Below are positions 29,527 through 43,610 of a stretch of 64,000 bases of DNA, one piece after another. The stretch spans positions 15,001-79,000 of the forward strand of contig CAJNDS010000319.1 in assembly GCA_905221605.1 (NCBI GenBank). The letters run 5' to 3'. Within the stretch, counting starts at the first letter, position 1, and each line of letters opens with the position of its first letter. Origin of the DNA: Symbiodinium natans. Taxonomy: Eukaryota > Sar > Dinophyceae > Suessiales > Symbiodiniaceae. Under the pieces are notes generated by a model that had not been told where the DNA came from, searched no databases, and was given only the letters and a program-made list of their open reading frames with translations. Position numbers and translations under genes: made by a program.

Positions 29527-32500
29527 TGACAGCAGCCGGAGGGGTACTGTTACAAACCGTAAATGAAGCGATGCGAAGAACTCCCAAGCACACGAGCCGC
29601 AAGCTGCAAGAACAAATCCGCGGCAAAGACGCGCGACGGGACGTGGACAGCCGTTGACATCAGGACGTGGCGTACAGGCACGCAGCCGCTTGCCACAGCA
29701 GCGAAAACTGTTGCTGGGCCCCGCGCTCTTGAGTGATAGCGTTGCCGGGCCATCACCACCAGCCGTGCAAGTTCAGCGAAGCTGAAAACGGTGAATGGCA
29801 AAATGCCCAAGCATGTCTTCCTCTATAGCGGCTCAAGATGTAAAACCATGTACCATCTCTGCTTCACCAAGACAGTGCCAAACATCACGCTGTTAGGACC
29901 CTGCTCAAACGCTTTGGGCTCTTGCTGTCAAAGCAGCTCCTACACCTTTCTACAAACCGTGCCGAGCATCGCCTCCTGCAAATATGAGACCAGGGAACAA
30001 CAGGCGGCGAACGTGAGACAAAAGCCCCGGTCGACACTCTAAATTCTTGGGTAGGAGCGGCGGTCTTCCTGTTGTTGCATCTGCAGCAGGTAGCCAACAT
30101 CGATGTGCTAGTGCCTATGGATGTTGCGCAAGATCATGTCAGAGACAGGTGTAGATCAGCAGTGCAACACAGGGCCGTTTGTAAAGTGGCTTGGTAGCAG
30201 CTGAAGCCTCCAAATGTCCTGGCAGTGCAATGCCTGAGCTTGCACCATTGCAGCGCATTTGGTGCACCCACCGCGGCCGCGAAACTCTTTGGCTCGAAAC
30301 AAGACTCGTGTTGCTGGTCTTTGTTGCAGGCGACCGGCTGTAGTGCACAACGGAGCTGTGGAGGAGACCTCCCATCATCAGTGGCAAATAAGAAAAATGT
30401 GGGCCACTGACACAACAGGCTGGGTTGATGGGGGCAGAGGACGGAGGTGAACCTGGGAGCCTCGATGGGGCGGAAGCCTGGCCTGCAAGATCTCTCCACC
30501 ATTGCTCTGCAGGCTTCTGCAGGTGAGTTCAACCTGCTGGGAGTGCTGTGGTTCTCTTCTAGCTCCCCGGAGCGCGAGCAGCACCGCCAAGAGCGGCTTC
30601 TGCATCGGACTCCTTGCAGGCCCCAACACCGACTTCACATGACATGGGCTCTTGTTCCCAGTGATGGACAAGGCACCCCGGCGCAATGACAGCAGCCGGA
30701 GGGGTACTGTTACAAACCGTAAATGAAGCGATGCGAAGAACTCCCAAGCACACGAGCCGCAAGCTGCAAGAACAAATCCGCGGCAAAGACGCGCGACGGG
30801 ACGTGGACAGCCGTTGACATCAGGACGTGGCGTACAGGCACGCAGCCGCTTGCCACAGCAGCGAAAACTGTTGCTGGGCCCCGCGCTCTTGAGTGATAGC
30901 GTTGCCGGGCCATCACCACCAGCCGTGCAAGTTCAGCGAAGCTGAAAACGGTGAATGGCAAAATGCCCAAGCATGTCTTCCTCTATAGCGGCGGCAAGAT
31001 GTAAAACCATGTACCATCTCTGCTTCACCAAGACAGTGCCAAACGTCACGCTGTTAGGACCCTGCTCAAACGCTTTGGGCTCTTGCTGTCAAAGCAGCTT
31101 CTACACCTTTCTACAAACCGTGCCGAGCATCGCCTCCTGCAAATATGAGACCAGGGAACAACAGGCGGCGAACGTGAGACAAAAGCCCCGGTCGACACTC
31201 TAAATTCTTGGGTAGGAGCGGCGGTCTTCCTGTTGTTGCATCTGCAGCAGGTAGCCAACATCGATGTGCTAGTGCCTATGGATGTTGCGCAAGATCATGT
31301 CAGAGACAGGTGTAGATCAGCAGTGCAACACAGGGCCGTTTGTGGAGTGGCTTGGTAGCAGCTGAAGCCTCCAAATGTCCTGGCAATGCAATGCCTGAGC
31401 TTGCACCATTGCAGCGCATTTGGTGCACCCACCGCGGCCGCGAAACTCTTTGGCTCGAAACAAGACTCGTGTTGCTGGTCTTTGTTGCAGGCGACCGGCT
31501 GTAGTGCACAACGGAGCTGTGGAGGAGACCTCCCATCATCAGTGGCAAATAAGAAAGATGTGGGCCACTGACACAAACTCAGCGGCAAAAAAGGCAGGCT
31601 GGGTTGATGGGGGCAGAGGACGGAGGTGAACCTGGGAGCCTCGATGGGGCGGAAGCCTGGCCTGCAAGATCTCTCCACCATTGCTCTGCAGGCTTCTGCA
31701 GGTGAGTTCAACCTGCTGGGAGTGCTGTGGTTCTCTTCTAGCTCCCCGGAGCGCGAGCAGCACCGCCAAGAGCGGCTTCTGCATCGGACTCCTTGCAGGC
31801 CCCAACACCGACTTCACATGACATGGGCTCTTGTTCCCAGTGATGGACAAGGCACCCCGGCGCAATGACAGCAGCCGGAGGGGTACTGTTACAAACCGTA
31901 AATGAAGCGATGCGAAGAACTCCCAAGCACACGAGCCGCAAGCTGCAAGAACAAATCCGCGGCAAAGACGCGCGACGGGACGTGGACAGCCGTTGACATC
32001 AGGACGTGGCGTACAGGCACGCAGCCGCTTGCCACAGCAGCGAAAACTGTTGCTGGGCCCCGCACTCTTGAGTGATAGCGTTGCCGGGCCATCACCACCA
32101 GCCGTGCAAGTTCAGCGAAGCTGAAAAACGGTGAATGGCAAGATAGCCACGCTTGTCTTCCTCTATAGCGGCGGCGACATGGATATCATGTACCATCTTT
32201 GCTTCACTAAGACAGTGCCAAACGTCACGCTGTTAGGACCCTGCTCAAACGCTTTGGGCTCTTGCTGTCAAAGCAGCTTCTACACCTTTCTACAAACCGT
32301 GCCGAGCATCGCCTCCTGCAAATATGAGACCAGGGAACAACAGGCGGCGAACGTGAGACAAAAGCCCCGGTCGACACTCTAAATTCTTGGGTAGGAGCAG
32401 CGGTCTTCCTGTTGTTGCATCTGCAGCAGGTAGCCAACATCGATGTGCTAGTGCCTATGGATGTTGCGCAAGATCATGTCAGAGACAGGTGTAGATCAGC

Positions 32501-35500
32501 AGTGCAACACAGGGCCGTTTGTGGAGTGGCTTGGTAGCAGCTGAAGCCTCCAAATGTCCTGGCAATGCAATGCCTGAGCTTGCACCATTGCAGCGCATTT
32601 GGTGCACCCACCGCGGCCGCGAAACTCTTTGGCTCGAAACAAGACTCGTGTTGCTGGTCTTTGTTGCAGGCGACCGGCTGTAGTGCACAACGGAGCTGTG
32701 GAGGAGACCTCCCATCATCAGTGGCAAATAAGAAAGATGTGGGCCACTGACACAAACTCAGCGGCAAACAAGGCAGGCTGGGTTGATGGGGGCAGAGGAC
32801 GGAGGTGAACCTGGGAGCCTCGATGGGGCGGAAGCCTGGCCTGCAAGATCTCTCCGCCATTGCTCTGCCGGCTTCTACAGGTGAGTTCAACCTGCTGGGA
32901 GTGCTGTGGTTCTCTTCTAGCTCCCTGGAGCGCGAGCAGCACCGCCAAGAGCGGCTTCTGCATCGGACTCCTTGCAGGCCCCAACACCGACTTCACATGA
33001 CATGGGCTCTTGTTCCCAGTGATGGACAAGGCACCCCGGCGCAATGACAGCAGCCGGAGGGGTACTGTTACAAACCGTAAATGAAGCGATGCGAAGAACT
33101 CCCAAGCACACGAGCCGCAAGCTGCAAGAACAAATCCGCGGCAAAGACGCGCGACGGGACGTGGACAGCCGTTGACATCAGGACGTGGCGTACAGGCACG
33201 CAGCCGCTTGCCACAGCAGCGAAAACTGTTGCTGGGCCCCGCGCTCTTGAGTGATAGCGTTGCCGGGCCATCACCACCAGCCGTGCAAGTTCAGCGAAGC
33301 TGAAAACGGTGAATGGCAAAATGCCCAAGCATGTCTTCCTCTATAGCGGCGGCAAGATGTAAAACCATGTACCATCTCTGCCTCACCAAGACAGTGCCAA
33401 ACGTCACGCTGTTAGGACCCTGCTCAAACGCTTTGGGCTCTTGCTGTCAAAGCAGCTTCTACACCTTTCTACAAACCGTGCCGAGCATCGCCTCCTGCAA
33501 ATATGAGACCAGGGAACAAGAGGCGGCGAACGTGAGACAAAAGCCCCGGTCGACACTCTAAATTCTTGGGTAGGAGCGGCGGTCTTCCTGTTGTTGCATC
33601 TGCAGCAGGTAGCCAACATCGATGTGCTAGTGCCTATGGATGTTGCGCAAGATCATGTCAGAGACAGGTGTAGATCAGCAGTGCAACACAGGGCCGTTTG
33701 TGGAGTGGCTTGGTAGCAGCTGAAGCCTCCAAATGTCCTGGCAATGCAATGCCTGAGCTTGCACCATTGCAGCGCATTTGGTGCACCCACCGCGGCCGCG
33801 AAACTCTTTGGCTCGAAACAAAACTCGTGTTGCTGGTCTTTGTTGCAGGCGACCGGCTGTAGTGCACAACGGAGCTGTGGAGGAGACCTCCCATCATCAG
33901 TGGCAAATAAGAAAGATGTGGGCCACTGACACAAACTCAGCGGCAAACAAGGCAGGCTGGGTTGATGGGGGCAGAGGACGGAGGTGAACCTGGGAGCCTC
34001 GATGGGGCGGAAGCCTGGCCTGCAAGATCTCTCCGCCATTGCTCTGCAGGCTTCTACAGGTGAGTTCAACCTGCTGGGAGTGCTGTGGTTCTCTTCTAGC
34101 TCCCTGGAGCGCGAGCAGCACCGCCAAGAGCGGCTTCTGCATCGGACTCCTTGCAGGCCCCAACACCGACTTCACATGACATGGGCTCTTGTTCCCAGTG
34201 ATGGACAAGGCACCCCGGCGCAATGACAGCAGCCGGAGGGGTACTGTTACAAACCGTAAATGAAGCGATGCGAAGAACTCCCAAGCACACGAGCCGCAAG
34301 CTGCAAGAACAAATCCGCGGCAAAGACGCGCGACGGGACGTGGACAGCTGTTGACATCAGGACGTGGCGTACAGGCACGCAGCCGCTTGCCACAGCCGCG
34401 AAAACTGTTGCTGGGCCCCGCGCTCTTGAGTGATAGCGTTGCCGGGCCATCACCACCAGCCGTGCAAGTTCAGCGAAGCTGAAAACGGTGAATGGCAAAA
34501 TGCCCAAGCATGTCTTCCTCTATAGCGGCGGCAAGATGTAAAACCATGTACCATCTCTGCTTCACCAAGACAGTGCCAAACGTCACGCCGTTAGGACCCT
34601 GTTCAAACGCTTTGGGCTCTTGCTGTCAAAGCAGCTTCTACACTTTTCTACAAACCGTGCCGAGCGTCGCCTCCTGCAAATATGAGACCAGGGAACAACA
34701 GGCGGCGAAGGTGAGACAAAAGCCCCGGTCGACACTCTAAATTCTTGGGTGGGGGCGGCGGTCTTCCTGTTGTTGCATCTGCAGCAGGTAGCCAACAAGA
34801 ATGTGCTAGTGCCTATGGATGTTGCGCAAGATCATGTCAGAGACAGGTGTAGATCAGCAGTGCAACACAGGGCCGTTTGTGGAGTGGCTTGGTAGCAGCT
34901 GAAGCCTCCAAATGTCCTGGCAATGCAATGCCTGAGCTTGCACCATTGCAGCGCATTTGGTGCACCCACCGCGGCCGCGAAACTCTTTGGCTCGAAACAA
35001 GACTCGTGTTGCTGGTCTTTGTTGCAGGCGACCGGCTGTAGTGCACAACGGAGCTGTGGAGGAGACCTCCCATCATCAGTGGCAAATAAGAAAGATGTGG
35101 GCCACTGACACAAACTCAGCGGCAAACAAGGCAGGCTGGGTTGATGGGGGCAGAGGACGGAGGTGAACCTGGGAGCCTCGATGGGGCGGAAGCCTGGCCT
35201 GCAAGATCTCTCCGCCATTGCTCTGCCGGCTTCTACAGGTGAGTTCAACCTGCTGGGAGTGCTGTGGTTCTCTTCTAGCTCCCTGGAGCGCGAGCAGCAC
35301 CGCCAAGAGCGGCTTCTGCATCGGACTCCTTGCAGGCCCCAACACCGACTTCACATGACATGGGCTCTTGTTCCCAGTGATGGACAAGGCACCCCGGCGC
35401 AATGACAGCAGCCGGAGGGGTACTGTTACAAACCGTAAATGAAGCGATGCGAAGAACTCCCAAGCACACGAGCCGCAAGCTGCAAGAACAAATCCGCGGC

Positions 35501-35800
35501 AAAGACGCGCGACGGGACGTGGACAGCTGTTGACATCAGGACGTGGCGTACAGGCATGCAGCCGCTTGCCACAGCAGCGATTACTGCTGCTGGGCGCTGC
35601 GCTCTTGAGTGATAGCGTTGCCGGGCCATCACCACCAGCCGTGCAAGTTCAGCGAATCTGAAACACGGTGAATGGCAAGATAGTCACGCTGGTCTTCCTC
35701 TATAGCGGCGGCGACATGGATATCATGTGCCAAAACCACTTCACCAAGACAGTGCCAAGCTTCGTGGGAACGCTGGCGAGACGCTTTGGGCTCTTACTGC
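29245..35800. repeat. Tandem array of six 1179-bp units
   Basis: Using TGGGTTGATG as the landmark, units begin at 29261 (TGGCTTGATG), 30421, 31600, 32779, 33958 and 35137. Spacing is 1160 bp once and then exactly 1179 bp four times. The short spacing reflects a 19-bp segment missing at the start of unit 2. Unit 6 is partial and diverges after about 35730. Units differ at a few percent of positions or less. Each carries a GCGGCCGC site, a CAGGTGAGT splice-donor-like site, and conserved short frames on both strands (80 codons plus, 138 codons minus). None of these resembles a known protein. No rRNA, tRNA or SL RNA gene is visible in the unit. Confidence 0.95.
32139..32190. repeat. Variant segment shared by units 3 and 6
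   Basis: Unit 3 here has GATAGCCACGCTTGTCTTCC followed by GGCGACATGGATATCATG. Unit 6 has nearly the same variant at 35676-35730, exactly three units away. Units 1, 2, 4 and 5 instead have AATGCCCAAGCATG with the AAGATGTAAAACCATG form (unit 1 slightly altered). Confidence 0.85.
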
Positions 35801-38800
35801 GAATCCATCATTTTCACTTCGAGCGTAACACCGCCCTCGGATGCCTTAGGCCATGATTGCCTGTCCAAGGACGCCTGCCACGTTTCCCGCAGGCTTGCGT
35901 TTCCAGCGAAAGGCTTAGCATCCAAGTACTGAAAGCAGCGGCGTGGCAACAAAGTCTGTGAAAGACTCCCAAGGTCCACGCCATATCTGGACGAGGCTGC
36001 CAAGGCAGGGAGCAAATTGAGATGCTATGGCTGTTCTTCTGAAAGAAGACATTCTGAAGCATCCATCAGATAAAGCACGGCAATTACATGCCCGCAGACA
36101 GATGTGTCCCTGACTGGACGGAAGGAAATTGAAGTTCGAGGCAAGAGCTAAGCGCAGATGCAGACCACAAAAGCTGGGGCAAAATCCGGGGGTGAGTCTG
36201 TCAGACCACTGACCGTCGAATCGAGGTGCCACAGGTTGCTCTGCTGTTGCCCTGTGCTTCCATGCTAAGCCCATGAAGCACAGCCGCAAGCTGCCGGGCA
36301 TGCATTCTCCGAGCACTCTCCCGCCCGAGCTTTGCCAAGAAGTGCGGCCGCATCGCAGGCACCAGCAACTGAGTTCTTGCAGGTCTTGAGCACCTACAAG
36401 CTAATCCCCTCCCCCTAAAAAATTAAACGCCCCCTACCCCTAATAGTAAATGCCCCAGGCCCAGTATAGTTATATTATAGTGTATGGAGGTTTTTAAGAT
36501 CAGGGGGTAGGGGGGATTTTATACGGGGGGCAGGGGATTATCCCGCGCATGCGTGGTGGGCGAAGCCCCTCCCTCCAGACATCAGTCGCGAGCATCTGCC
36601 AGGTGCGCCGCAAGAGGCGCACAGCATCCGCAGCAAGGTTACGCTGCAGGATCTGGGCAGTTTCGGCGGCTGCTTCGGCTGCCAAAGCATCAGCGGCACA
36701 GTACACCTCGACTTCAAAGGCACTGCTGCAGGTCTGAAATTCAATAGTCCAGCCACTTGCACCACAGCGACACAGCAGGGCCGGATGCCAACGCTAAAGC
36801 TGCATCAGAAGGATCCGGAGAAGTGACTTCAAGGCAAAGGACTAAAGCTGTCATTGTGGCCTGGCATGCAGTACAGCTGCTACCTGCGTATAGCACCCTT
36901 TCTGATTCCTTATATCCGCCAGGCAACAAGGAGGCACAGGAGCGTGTGCACCAGCATGTGTGCCGCGTTGCAGCAGCTCGACCAAAGAGGTGGCGACACA
37001 AAGGCGTGAGAGACGGCAGGCGCGACACGACTCCAAACTGCCGCAGCCAAACATGGATTCTAAGCAAATCCTGTCATGTTGCATTCCTCTGCACCTTCTC
37101 ATGGAACGTGCTCTCTCCAAACCCAAGGCATGCCCAGCACAGGCTCCGCTACGTGAGTGCTTCCAATGCCTAGGCTACAGCTGTAGCACGCAGACGCTGT
37201 GTGGAACATCTGGCATCAGGTGTGTTGCCGCAATCGGAAGGTGATGAGATGGCGCCTATGCAAAGCTTTGAGGCGGGACTACTGCGGAAACGGTCTTCCC
37301 AAACTGCCCGGTTATGTCCGAACTGATAGGGAACGGTATCCCTCGAGATTCATGAAGAGCCTTGAAAGTGAAGCCAATTCAAGCAACTGGCCGGTTTCCT
37401 GCTCATACATCGCAAAAGGCCGCATGTCTAGCAGAACAGTCAAAGCGGCAGTCTACACCAGCTCGCACCAACCGTACCTTAAACGTTGCGCTCCTTGCGG
37501 ATGTGAGCCATGTTTCCCTCCACGAAGCGGCCTTTGCAGATGGACTGCCGGTGTGTCAAGAGTTCACTCAGGACATGCTTTCTGAAACCACTCTGCCGAG
37601 CATCGGGGCTTCGACGCAGCGCACAGCTCTGCAAACCGAAAGCAAGCGCAAGCTGAACTCGCCAGGAGGGTATGACCTGTCCTGCAAGTTCGATTTGGCA
37701 GCTTCCGTGCCGGCGCAGGAAATGTGTTGGGGGTGCCCCAAACTGTTGAAACAGCCGCGCGGTGCAAAGGTCTGAGGTAAAGATTCTCAAGCCGAGGCGA
37801 TTGAAAGGCAGCTTCTAGCTTTGGAAAGCACATGGGCAGATTTCTCAAACTCAGTGCTAGTTATCGAGCTGTTTGGGTGAGAGGTTCTGCGAGTCTGAAT
37901 TGAGGATACCTGACTCGGGATTCCCAGTTTGATACGTACCCAGGGACTGGGTTTAAGTGAAGGCGCAGGCAACGAGGATTCTTCGCATTGCCGCCCAGGC
38001 ACTTTGCAACGTGAAAGGTTGCCGGTCATGTCCAAGCAGTCCAGGCTGTGGTGCTCTATGCAATCATTTTCACCGGAAACCGCTCAGCCTGACAGCACTG
38101 GAAGGGCCAGGGCAAACGGCCGTGTCAGAACAAACACATTTTGTGGCTGTCGTTGGTGAGGGCACAGCGTCCACAAAACGTCAGATGGGCTTCCTTCTTC
38201 TTAGGAGGAAGTTGGGCTGCTCGCAAGCTATCAAGCTACCTTTTGGGTCTGCGATAGATGTGCCCGTGGAGACGCGCCGATTCTAGGATCAAGGTGCTGA
38301 AGCAACTGCGCGACACAAACTAACTCAACGACAGATCAAGATGCAACACGTATCTTCTGATGCTGCTCCGAATTCGGCTTCGCACAATCACCTGCACGCA
38401 GGTAACTGAAAGCTGGGAAGCAGCTTATCGCCCATAACCTTGAGAGATGCAGGAAACGGTACGGACGCACGGGCACCCGCAACAACTCCTTGGAGGAAGC
38501 ATCTTCTTGTAGTCTGAATGGCAGCGAGTTGGTCTTCCTGCAACGTGCCGTGCATGCTTCCCTGTCCATTTCACAGCCGCCGTCCTGAAAGAGAAAGGCA
38601 CATCAATGAATATCTTCCATCGGCCAAAAGAAGCCAGGAACTTGGGCCGCCCATGCAGCCAAGTTCAGGCGAGAACGAACGACCGCGCCGGGCAGGGGAC
38701 GTCCCCAAGTTAGCGCTGACGTTGCTTTCCTGTCTCTTGGTGTGACACGCGGCCTTGCAACATGCTGCTCAGCAGGCTCAGTCCATGCGAAGTCTGCACA

Positions 38801-41800
38801 CTTGAAGGATGACGGTTGTCATGGCTGAAGTCCACGGCTAGAGGCCATGTGCAGCTCCGAATCATCAGTTATGTTTGGGAAGTGCAACGCGGAAGCTGTT
38901 AATGCCTCATACCTTTCCCATGGGACACATGCACCTTCAGCCAAAGCTGTGGTCCTGGCGAATCTGGCCTAGCACAGGGATTGCGTCAAGCTTCACCTCA
39001 CCAAGCTTTTTCTGGGCTGAACGAATCTCATGAATTTCCTGGAGCTCTTCTGCTCTGACCGCTTCAAAGCCAACGGAAGTTGAGCTGTGGACCACAAAAC
39101 AAACCGACATCGTTGGGTCCATATGGCTCTGGTGTTACAATCACGACGGAAGCACATCTAGAGCCCTGACACAACGGATCAGGGTGAAAGACGTTACGCA
39201 AGCCTTGCGAAGGCTGCTCGAAACGCACCTCCGGAAACGGGTTCGGATGCAAGCTTGAGGAAGGAACTTGCCTGCAATTCGCCCTTCGCGCATGGCGGAT
39301 TCGTTTCCAGTGAGCCTCCGGCTCCTGCCAAAATGCTTTGCCATTGGCCTTGTACCCCAAGCCGGAGCACTGCACCTACTTGCTACAAGATTGGCTAACT
39401 TATCTATGAAGTATGTGATGCTCCCCGGCATTCTCCCACGCCCAATCAGTGGGCTTTTGGGGCTTGTGGGACTTCCCGTGAAAGCGTGGCCCTTGCAGGC
39501 GGAGCGTGCGAAAGCCAGCACGAAGGCATCTGCGCTGGCTTTTGTTCTTCCTTCACGCAGACAGGCTCCTGACCACGTTCGGCTCGAAAAGTTCTGGAAG
39601 CCTTGTGTGCAATTCAAAGGTTACGGTGCATGCGAGCAGTTCGGCCAGCGGCTTGCTGCTGGTGTTGTCTGCCTTTGAGCCCGCTGCGAAGCAGTTTGAA
39701 TGAGCAAGGACGCTTCGAAGGATTCAAAGGTAAGGCTGCTCTTGCATGCGCCTGGCTGCTGGGCTACACGCCGTAAGGAATACCTGAACACCTTTACTGC
39801 CTTTACTGCTGTTACCCCTTCCAACCGCTCCTGGACTCCTGGAAAGCTCTTGTAGTCCTTGAGCTTGAGAGACTGCAGCTGACAAGGAAGCGCATGGAAA
39901 CACGGCTTCATAGTCATCGCAAAGCTCAGGCCTCCAAACAGGTCTGCGGCACAGCTGAAGATGCTGAAGACTGCGCACTTTCAGGGCGCATGTCCTGCAA
40001 AGCCACTGAAACACTATGTTAGCAGGGAACTGTTAGCAGGGAACCCGCGAAAAAACGGCTGCGCCAACATGGACCCGCACGCTGGCAATCTCCGGCATCC
40101 GGCGGAGCACTGCCATGGCTGCTGGCACAGACAAGAGCTGAAGCTTGAAAGTTGAAGGACCTTCGACTTGCAACTGACAAGGAAGCTCATGGAAAAGCGA
40201 CTTCATGATCGCTCACGACTCTGACAAGCGGGTGAGGATTCCATTGCTCCGTGGCTGCATTCCCAATGCCGGGAGCAATGGCTGACGGTAAAGCTTGCGA
40301 GTCATGCTGCGACAGGCAAGCTGCAGCGAGCCAAGTCACCAACACGAGCTACTTCAGGAGCAAGTTGAAGAAGCGCCACGGCCGCCACGGCACTTCAACC
40401 AAGAGGCCGCTAGGTCCACCAGGGGGGTGAGAGGCGGGACTACGTCTTCATTTGCTCAAGGCCTTTCTTTCGATACCGCTTCACAAAAGGGCCGATGCCT
40501 AGAGATGAACGGGGTGCGGTGGGCCGCTCAATTCTTCGACTAGCCAAGCGACAACTTCGTGCGCATACCTATCCTGCCTATCCTCCTGTCACAGCCAGGC
40601 TGATGCTGCTCAGACAAGCCTGAACTTTGGCAGCTCAACGCTCTCTTGCCAGACAATTGCTGGGAGGGCAGTGGAGGCAGTGGAGATGCTGTCGAATCCA
40701 GGCACACCGTCGCAGACGTCCGCGCGAGTTTCGGGGAGCCGAAAGGCCGCTTCGCACTTCCGCTGAAACCCAATTCGTGCAAAGGTGCCTCCTGTGCCTC
40801 CTGTGCCTCCTGTTACTCTGCGTCGAGGCGGAGCCTGGACTGCCGGAGGCGCCTCGGCTAGTCTGCTTCCAGGAGTTCCACCAACGCAAGGCCTGCAAGG
40901 CCTGCAAACCGTTGAACTGTGGGCTCGCACTTTTTGTGACAGCTCAGGAAGGTGTGTCCTCTCATCGCCTTTCTCTCAAGGCCGACTTACTACCTGAGCT
41001 CATATGCCTGGATCAGCTCGCCTTCTCCGGTGAAAGACTGCGCTGGACGAACACGCCTATCCAAGGAGTCCATTTAACGTTACATGGGCGGCGCAGCAGA
41101 AGAGGGCGAAGAGTCTGCTTTCATTGCAACTTCGTCCTCACGAGATGCAGCACCAAACCAGTACAAAAGGCCGTCAAGTGACTGCGTCCACCTGCGTCAC
41201 CTTTGTCAGTGGGCGTCTACTCACGTCTCTCAAAACCAAAAAAAGATCTCTATCAAACCAGACACCCCATCCTCCTCCACAAAGCCTGCTGAAAGGCTGC
41301 CAAGGGCACCGCATGAACTCTGCATGTCGGCCAAGCTCTCAGCGCTCAGGCGGCTGGCCTTTCGAAACCCACTGGTTTCCGGCATGGCGTCGACGAGGTG
41401 GGGGCACTGCTTGGAGTTGAAGTCTACTTGAACGCCTGTCGATAAGAATCTGCTGAGTCTACCGCGGTGGGGCCACGGCGCCAGTATGGCATACATGGCC
41501 GGCGAACCATATGTTCCACAATGCATTTTGCCACATGGAACAAGGCAAGCCGAAGCAAACAACAAAAACGTGCTGCGGATTTGTCAATGTCATGAAGCTC
41601 TTTCCCGAATAAGACTTCTCAACGGTTGGACCGTGTATTGGACCCCGACAAAATTAAACACAAAACATGTAGTGCAACTGAAAGCCTACAAGGACCTAGC
41701 TAGCAGCCCTCCCAAATGCACATGAATCATTACTTACGATTGCAGTGTTATCATGGTGTCCAAACGCGCCAATTCCCCGCTGCTTGCAATGGCGAAATTT

Positions 41801-41950
41801 TCTTATTCCAATCGCGTTTCAAAACTTGTCCAATACTCAATCAGCATCAATATATGGAAAGGTTACATATTTGTGCGGGTACAAACGTACATACTGTATT
41901 GGACACACTCTTTCGTTTTCTTAGGACGTAGCATGAGGGTTTTCCACATT
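35801..41950. other. No recognisable gene over 6 kb; minor repeats
   Basis: Many short frames on both strands, none with a domain I recognise. An AT-rich, homopolymer-containing patch lies at 36410-36540. A diverged duplication pairs about 39878-39922 with 40165-40212 (ACTGACAAGGAAGC ... CATGGAAA ... CTTCATG). A 9-bp repeat (GTGCCTCCT x 3) lies at about 40785-40812. The 3' untranslated end of the LINE may extend below 42.09 kb. Spliced host exons could be hidden here but cannot be shown from the sequence alone. Confidence 0.4.
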
Positions 41951-42093
41951 AGTGGATGGCGTGTAGCCGTTTGATATCAGCCGTTACGGTGGTTGCCTCA
42001 CTTGCTACACTCGTCACACTTGCCCCTTTCAGACTCCTCATCATAGGAGCCCAGAACACTTGCAGGTCCGAAATAACCACCAGGGCAACTTCA

Positions 42094-43610
42094 CTACAGG
42101 CCCAAAAACACGTTTCGCTTTCGTTTGGCCTTGTGGACGGACGGGGCTGGTGTTGTGGGGCGGTGCTTGGGTGGCATAATTGAAATAACATGTGCTTGCA
42201 TTAGCCGACAGCATGGGAGCAATGCGAGCCCCCGGCCCCGCCGACTCCCGTGTAAGGTGCATCGCGAGAAGACAGCACCAGGAAAGTGTTGCCAGCTATG
42301 CTGGGGATGGAGCTGCGAAAGATGAGCTAAAAACTCAGCGCCCGTGGCGACCCGAGGGCCAAAGGTTTTGGGGCGTCGTGGTGCTTGGAGAAGCAGCTTG
42401 GCTCTAGTGGTGAGAAAGCGAAGCACTTTCCAACAACGGTCATCACTAGTACGAAAAATGTCACCCCAAGTTCGAAGGTTATGCCTAGCATCTAACCACT
42501 TACTTACCTTGCCAGCCGTCCTATCGGCGTGCTCATTGGCGGTGTACGCCCACCGCAGGTCAGAGCCGAACTCTAACTCAAACTCCGGCTGGGAGCGATG
42601 GGAGCGAACCCACGAGCCCCGCAACCAACGATCAGACAGGCCTTCTTGAACATGGAGCCACAGATCTGCGTTGGACCAGCTACTCTTAACCCTACGTTTC
42701 GCAACCAGCTTGCGGAACAGCTTCATATTAAGCTGCGAGTCACTGCAGAAAGACATGGCTCCAGAGGTGTGCTTAATGAGCTGTGTGATCGCAAAGAGTT
42801 CGGCACGTGGAACCGTCTGCTTCTTGCCAGGAAGTATTCCACCTCTATGGGCGATGCACTCCCACTGCCCCTCGCTATTTAAGGACACGGCCGAAATACC
42901 CCAAGAACAAATCCTGATACGAGGGTCTCGCTGTTGCGACCCTCCACTAGCATCAGCCCCAAAATAAAACAGAGAACCATCTAAAAGTTCAGACTGGGCC
43001 CACAAACCTCCGACCTCAGAGTGCCCGTTTAACGCATCACGCACCGACTCTCTGAGGGACGTCCAAGCACTAGGTATGATACCCCGAAGCCAGAAACACT
43101 GTTGTTTCGGATCTTTTGCCGCATTGACCCACTCAGCAGGCGGAGCGCCAGCTGTCGCATTCAGGTGCTCGCACTCATACAATAGGTGTTGCAAAGTAGG
43201 CGTACTACCACAAAACGGACATGAGTCAAGACAGCCGTTAGAACTACTAGGGAGCGAACCCTGAACTACGCACAGGGCAGCCCGGCAATCGTCCTTCGAG
43301 TCACGCAGCGACTTCAAAAACCGTTTAGCAACAGAAAGGTCACCGCCGTGTTCTAAGCCCTGTCCCCCTTGGTGACCCGCAGCCGTACTCCACAACTTAC
43401 TCTCCTGCGTAGCGTGAAGCTGGGACAAAAGTTCGGCTCCTATGAGGGGAGAGAGCAAATCAACTGGGAATGACTGACCATCCGGGTCAGACCATTCATG
43501 GATGTTTGGGGCAGACCAGTTCAAGTCCTGCAAAATGCAGATCAAACTACTCAAGGGGCCTCTAGCGTAATGCCAACGGTGCTTCTTACTGGGCGGAAGC
43601 TAAACGCCAA
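42094..43610 (-). CDS. LINE ORF2 C-terminus: RVT zinc finger and RNase H
   Basis: Numbered from the TTG codon at 43554; the frame is open back to about 43608, and the upstream residues (HRWHYARGP) belong to the same protein. A zf-RVT-type finger is at 112-128 (C-x2-C-x7-H-x4-C). The RNase H domain is at about 195-350 with D201 (FGADASGG), E252 (RAELFAI), D272 (CSDSQLN) and D344 (NEHADRTAG), the complete DEDD set. It removes the RNA strand after cDNA synthesis. A basic Pro/Arg-rich tail of about 130 residues follows and ends at 42094. Confidence 0.8.

Noticed and set aside
29245-35800. CRISPR array or rDNA repeat
   Set aside because: Units are 1179 bp of near-identical sequence without short repeats and spacers, and contain no rRNA-like sequence.
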